Shown in pieces: positions 61,512 to 64,000 of a DNA stretch of 64,000 bases. A program made the translations under genes and the position numbers. The number at the start of each line of letters is the position of its first letter. Position 1 is the stretch's first letter. The notes under the pieces were generated by a model that saw only the letters and a program-made list of their open reading frames with translations, was not told the DNA's origin and made no database searches. The DNA comes from an uncultured Bacteroidales bacterium (GTDB lineage: Bacteria; Bacteroidota; Bacteroidia; Bacteroidales; Paludibacteraceae), in contig CAMUYI010000001.1 of assembly GCA_947164985.1 (NCBI GenBank), forward strand, positions 186,001 through 250,000, written 5' to 3'.

Positions 61512-62346
61512 GAATAAGGCTGAGAACGCCTAACCACCATGTAGTGCCGGTACCGATGGTATCGGCGCTACTATTTTGTCCGAAGGTATAGTAGGCAATG
61601 ACGGCGAGGCTATTGTTGGTAAAATGCATGAGGATGGGAATCCAGAGGGAACCGGACCAAAGGAAGATATAACCGAACATCGCACCCATCAACATGCGCG
61701 GGATGAAGCCGAAGAACTGCATATGGATGGCGGAGAAGATGATTGCCGTGATCCAAACGGCAATAGACCGCTTCGCTGTAAGACCGCTTACGCTGTAAGA
61801 CCGTTTCACTGTAAGACCGTCCTTCGGACTGTAGGACAGAATCTGCTGGAGAGTGCCACGGAAGGAGAGTTCTTCAGAGAGGGCGGGGAGAAGGGCCATG
61901 AGGCCGATGTTAATAAGCAGGCCGCCGAAGTTATCAGCTTGCAGGAAGCGTTCGGTGAGGACCGCAGCGGCTTCTTCCATAGCGCGGAGTTGTTGCTCGA
62001 GTGCGGAGAGAGCCGCAGGAAAGACGATACGGTTATTAAGGTCCGCAAGCAGATTAATGGCAGGAATAGCACAAATCATGATGCCTATCGCGACGAGACA
62101 GAGGAAACCGTCCGGTCGGGTATCCATACGGAGCCAGGTGAAGGGACGATGATTGTCAGACCAGATGGCGGCACAGAGGATCGGCGGCAGAAGGAAAGTA
62201 GCTGTCGTTTGGGCGAACTGAAGCCATTTGAGGGAGGCAGTGGACTGCGCATCGGCGATGAGGAGCCATGCTCCCATGACGAAGAGGGTAAGGACCGCCA
62301 TGGTGGCGAGCCAAAGGATAATTTGAACAAAAGGATTCTTTTTCAT
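61462..62346 (-). CDS. CPBP family intramembrane (CAAX-type) metalloprotease
   Basis: 294 residues, about eight helices. Active-site motifs in order: EELSFRG (EExxxR, near 163), SAIHMQFFGFIPRMLMG (FSxxH type) and HFTNNSLAV (HxxxN). These proteases cleave membrane-linked substrates or modify bacteriocin systems; the substrate is unknown. A tandem repeat expands the loop between the first two motifs. The promoter's -7 box ends only 4 bases before the ATG, suggesting a leaderless mRNA. The 3' end overlaps the zinc ribbon gene by 50 bases. Confidence 0.92.
   Translation of the reverse strand: MKKNPFVQIILWLATMAVLTLFVMGAWLLIADAQSTASLKWLQFAQTTATFLLPPILCAAIWSDNHRPFTWLRMDTRPDGFLCLVAIGIMICAIPAINLLADLNNRIVFPAALSALEQQLRAMEEAAAVLTERFLQADNFGGLLINIGLMALLPALSEELSFRGTLQQILSYSPKDGLTVKRSYSVSGLTAKRSIAVWITAIIFSAIHMQFFGFIPRMLMGAMFGYIFLWSGSLWIPILMHFTNNSLAVIAYYTFGQNSSADTIGTGTTWWLGVLSLILTSLGLLIFYRRTHKG
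61769..61836. repeat. 16-17 bp tandem repeat inside the CPBP gene
   Basis: On the plus strand CGCTTCGCTGTAAGAC, CGCTTACGCTGTAAGAC, CGTTTCACTGTAAGAC and a degenerate CGTCCTTCGGACTGTAGGAC follow each other. They encode KDGLTVKRSYSVSGLTAKRSIAV, in which GLTVKRS/GLTAKRS is duplicated. Confidence 0.8.
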
Positions 62347-62350
62347 GCCG

Positions 62351-62381
62351 CAAAGGTACTACAAAAATTGCATATATGCAA
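62351..62381 (-). promoter_or_regulatory. Promoter of the CPBP gene (nearly abuts the start codon)
   Basis: Minus-strand TTG-like box (62379-62381), 20-base spacer, TACCTTTG (62351-62358), then GCGGCATG. Confidence 0.75.
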
Positions 62382-62398
62382 ATTTTTTACCAAATTAT

Positions 62399-62429
62399 TT
62401 GCGTATATGAGAAAAAAGTTGTACCTTTG
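62399..62429 (+). promoter_or_regulatory. Promoter of the fucose-isomerase-like genes
   Basis: TTG (62399-62401), 20-base spacer, TACCTTTG (62422-62429), then CACCCGC. Confidence 0.75.
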
Positions 62430-62482
62430 CACCCGCAAAGGTTAGAAACACGCAATAATAGAAACCAAAAAAATATACAACC

Positions 62483-63571
62483 ATGTTACACAAATTACGT
62501 TCTCAACTCCACACGGAGGCCTTAGAGGTACCATTCAAGGTGTCTGATTCATTCATTGAAGAAAATCAAGTAGTAGCCGTTCTTTCGGGAGGTACGGAGG
62601 CGCTGTTTATGGATCTTGTTCGCGAGAAGAAGATTGACCTGAAGCGTCCTGTTTATCTGATGGTAAGCGGATTCAGTAACTCTATTCCGGCTGCTTTGGA
62701 GATCTTGAGTTTCATTCGTCAGCGCAAAGGTATTGCGAAGATCATGCAGCATCCGAATGACACGGTTTTTGTGGATGAGAGCGAGACCGCATCGTTAACC
62801 CGCGTCCCGCTCAAGAAAGTGCTGAAGAACGATAAGAAATTGCGTCTGGGTGTAGTAGGAAATAGTCAAGATTGGTTGATTGCTTCGCAGGTAGATTACA
62901 AAGCCGTGTTGGCGGATATGAACTGCGAGTTGATCGATATCCCGTTTGAGGAGTTAAGCAGTCTGGGTGAAGTGGACCCGGGTATGAAGGGAGCAGAGGC
63001 GATCTATGCTCGCGAGAAAGAGATCATTGCGAAATATAAATTGGACGGTATCACGGTTCGTTGCTTCGACATGTTCACCACAGTAAAGAACACGGGTTGT
63101 GTAGCAGTCAGCAAACTGCAAGATGAAGGTATTCCGGCAGGTTGCGAAGGCGATATCCCGGTACTGCTGACGATGATCGCATGCCGTCAGTTAACCGGAG
63201 AACCGGCATTCATGGGCAGTCCGGCACGTATCTTACCGGACGGACAGATCCTGTTGGCGAAATGTACGATCGCGCTCTCGATGACGAAGAAGCATGAGTA
63301 CACGACGCATTTTGAGTCCGGTATCGGTGTAGCTATCCACGGCGAAGTAGAGCCGGGTGACTATACGCTGGTTAAGTTGAGTCATGACCTGCAGCGTCTG
63401 TTGGCCGTGAACGTGAAAGTGACGCGTTGCCAATACGAGCAGAACATGTGCCGTACGCAGATCTGGATCCAGTCGACGCCGATCGTGAGTCAGTACCTGC
63501 TGACGAACCCGCTGTCCGATCACCATGTATTGATCAAGGGTCATCACGCTGCTAAATTCTGGAGAGAGTAA
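62483..63571 (+). CDS. L-fucose/L-arabinose isomerase-like protein 1
   Basis: 362 residues of the COG2407 type. An N-terminal region of about 110 residues (VVAVLSGGTEALFMDLVREKKIDLKRPVYLMVSGFSNSIPAALEILSFIRQRKG) precedes the isomerase-like core (LRLGVVGNSQDWLIASQVDYKAVLADMNCELIDIPFEEL...EVDPGMKGAEAIYAREKEIIAKYKLDGITVRCFDMFTTVKNTGCVAVSKLQDEGIPAGCEGDIPVLLTMIACRQLTG) and a C-terminal domain ending DHHVLIKGHHAAKF. The Glu, Asp and His residues could hold a metal, but the sugar substrate is unknown. A paralogue follows directly. Confidence 0.88.
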   Translation: MLHKLRSQLHTEALEVPFKVSDSFIEENQVVAVLSGGTEALFMDLVREKKIDLKRPVYLMVSGFSNSIPAALEILSFIRQRKGIAKIMQHPNDTVFVDESETASLTRVPLKKVLKNDKKLRLGVVGNSQDWLIASQVDYKAVLADMNCELIDIPFEELSSLGEVDPGMKGAEAIYAREKEIIAKYKLDGITVRCFDMFTTVKNTGCVAVSKLQDEGIPAGCEGDIPVLLTMIACRQLTGEPAFMGSPARILPDGQILLAKCTIALSMTKKHEYTTHFESGIGVAIHGEVEPGDYTLVKLSHDLQRLLAVNVKVTRCQYEQNMCRTQIWIQSTPIVSQYLLTNPLSDHHVLIKGHHAAKFWRE

Positions 63572-63610
63572 TTGGAAATTAAAAATTAAAAATTACGAAT
63601 TAAGAATTCA
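63570..63610 (+). repeat. 7-bp periodic array between the isomerase paralogues
   Basis: AATTGGA AATTAAA AATTAAA AATTACG AATTAAG AATTCAA, then AGGAATGG. Six heptads directly after the stop codon, with the same unit as at 60.7 kb. Confidence 0.8.
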
Positions 63611-63615
63611 AAGGA

Positions 63616-64000
63616 ATGGTATTCAAGCCGTCTGATAAGGTTCTTTGGTCGCAGGAGAAACTGCGGTTGGGCGTGGTAGGTAAACCGTCCGATTGGTTGA
63701 TTGCATCGAACGTCAACTATACGGATGTGCTGCAACGGATGCATATCGAGATCGTGGATATCCCGATCGAAGAGGTGACGCGTCTGGGTGTAGTGGATCC
63801 GGGTATGAAGGGTGCAGAAGCGATCTATACACGACTCAAAGAAATCGTGAAGCAGTATGACCTGCAAGGCGTGACACTACGTTGCTTCGACCTGTTGACA
63901 ACGATCAAGAACACGGGTTGTATCGCGTTGAGTAAGTTGAATGACGAAGGTATTCCCGCGGCCTGCGAAGGCGATATTCCGACACTGCTGACGATGATGG
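63616..64000 (+). CDS. L-fucose isomerase-like protein 2 (cut by window edge)
   Basis: Open to the right edge, so only 128 codons are seen. MVFKPSDKVLWSQEKLRLGVVGKPSDWLIASNVNYTDVLQRMHIEIVDIPIEEVTRLGVVDPGMKGAEAIYTRLKEIVKQYDLQGVTLRCFDLLTTIKNTGCIALSKLNDEGIPAACEGDIPTLLTM aligns with the core of the preceding protein from its residue ~115 on. It lacks the first ~105 residues of that paralogue. Start ATG follows AAAGGA. The pair may form a heteromer or be a duplication with divided roles. Confidence 0.88.
   Translation, partial: MVFKPSDKVLWSQEKLRLGVVGKPSDWLIASNVNYTDVLQRMHIEIVDIPIEEVTRLGVVDPGMKGAEAIYTRLKEIVKQYDLQGVTLRCFDLLTTIKNTGCIALSKLNDEGIPAACEGDIPTLLTMM

Overview
The window looks like chromosomal DNA of a Bacteroidales (Bacteroidota) bacterium. 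The evidence is a fused SecDF, DUF4270 and DUF4294 proteins, DUF5606, short eukaryote-like ProRS, BspA-type leucine-rich proteins, a TonB-dependent beta-barrel, and about 25 promoters of the Bacteroidota TTG-N20-TAnnTTTG form. The species cannot be named from sequence alone. Gene order and product calls come from reading the translations; no database search was possible.

Layout. 0-13 kb: a cut membrane gene, secDF-clpX, a DUF4270 lipoprotein with a starch-synthase-like gene, panC-pdxB, an M3-like zinc peptidase lipoprotein, and mrp-MATE. 13-18 kb: DUF4294, proS, tRNA-Pro and topA, all on the minus strand. 18-25.7 kb: one long plus-strand run from a single visible promoter (nfeD-like, floA, omega-amidase-like, recJ, tdk, priA, nucleoside kinase). 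25.7-26.2 kb: tRNA with anticodon CAT, then a scrambled second copy of its 3' half. 26.2-38.6 kb: small lipoprotein, small secreted protein, a 3359-residue surface protein with a C-terminal sorting-type tail, and a membrane AraC regulator.

39-50 kb is accessory. It holds a run of small orphan genes (several starting MAKV/MAKI), a DUF3791-type gene, two stacked non-coding transcription units, AT-rich BspA/protease genes, a truncated gene remnant and an AlbA_2/ATPase regulator. 50-58.6 kb: TonB receptor-like barrel, a membrane pentapeptide protein with a TIR-like C-terminus, then an operon of cupin, 2TM+macro-like protein, polytopic lipoprotein and SLC13/RCK permease. 58.6-64 kb: potassium channel, DUF5606-nif3-zinc ribbon operon, CPBP protease, and two fucose-isomerase-like paralogues.

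The signals I rate highest are these. (1) 7-bp-periodic arrays sit directly before start codons at eight codirectional gene junctions; two of those genes use TTG or GTG and a third, priA, has no ordinary start codon for its conserved N-terminus; related units also occur inside priA. (2) A possible immune pair at 52.6-55.4 kb: a TIR-like protein and a 2TM+macro-like protein, reminiscent of Thoeris. (3) A tandem non-coding RNA locus at 43.15-43.57 kb. (4) A dispersed 72-bp element shared by 25.9 and 40.6 kb. (5) A cluster of small orphan proteins with related N-termini.
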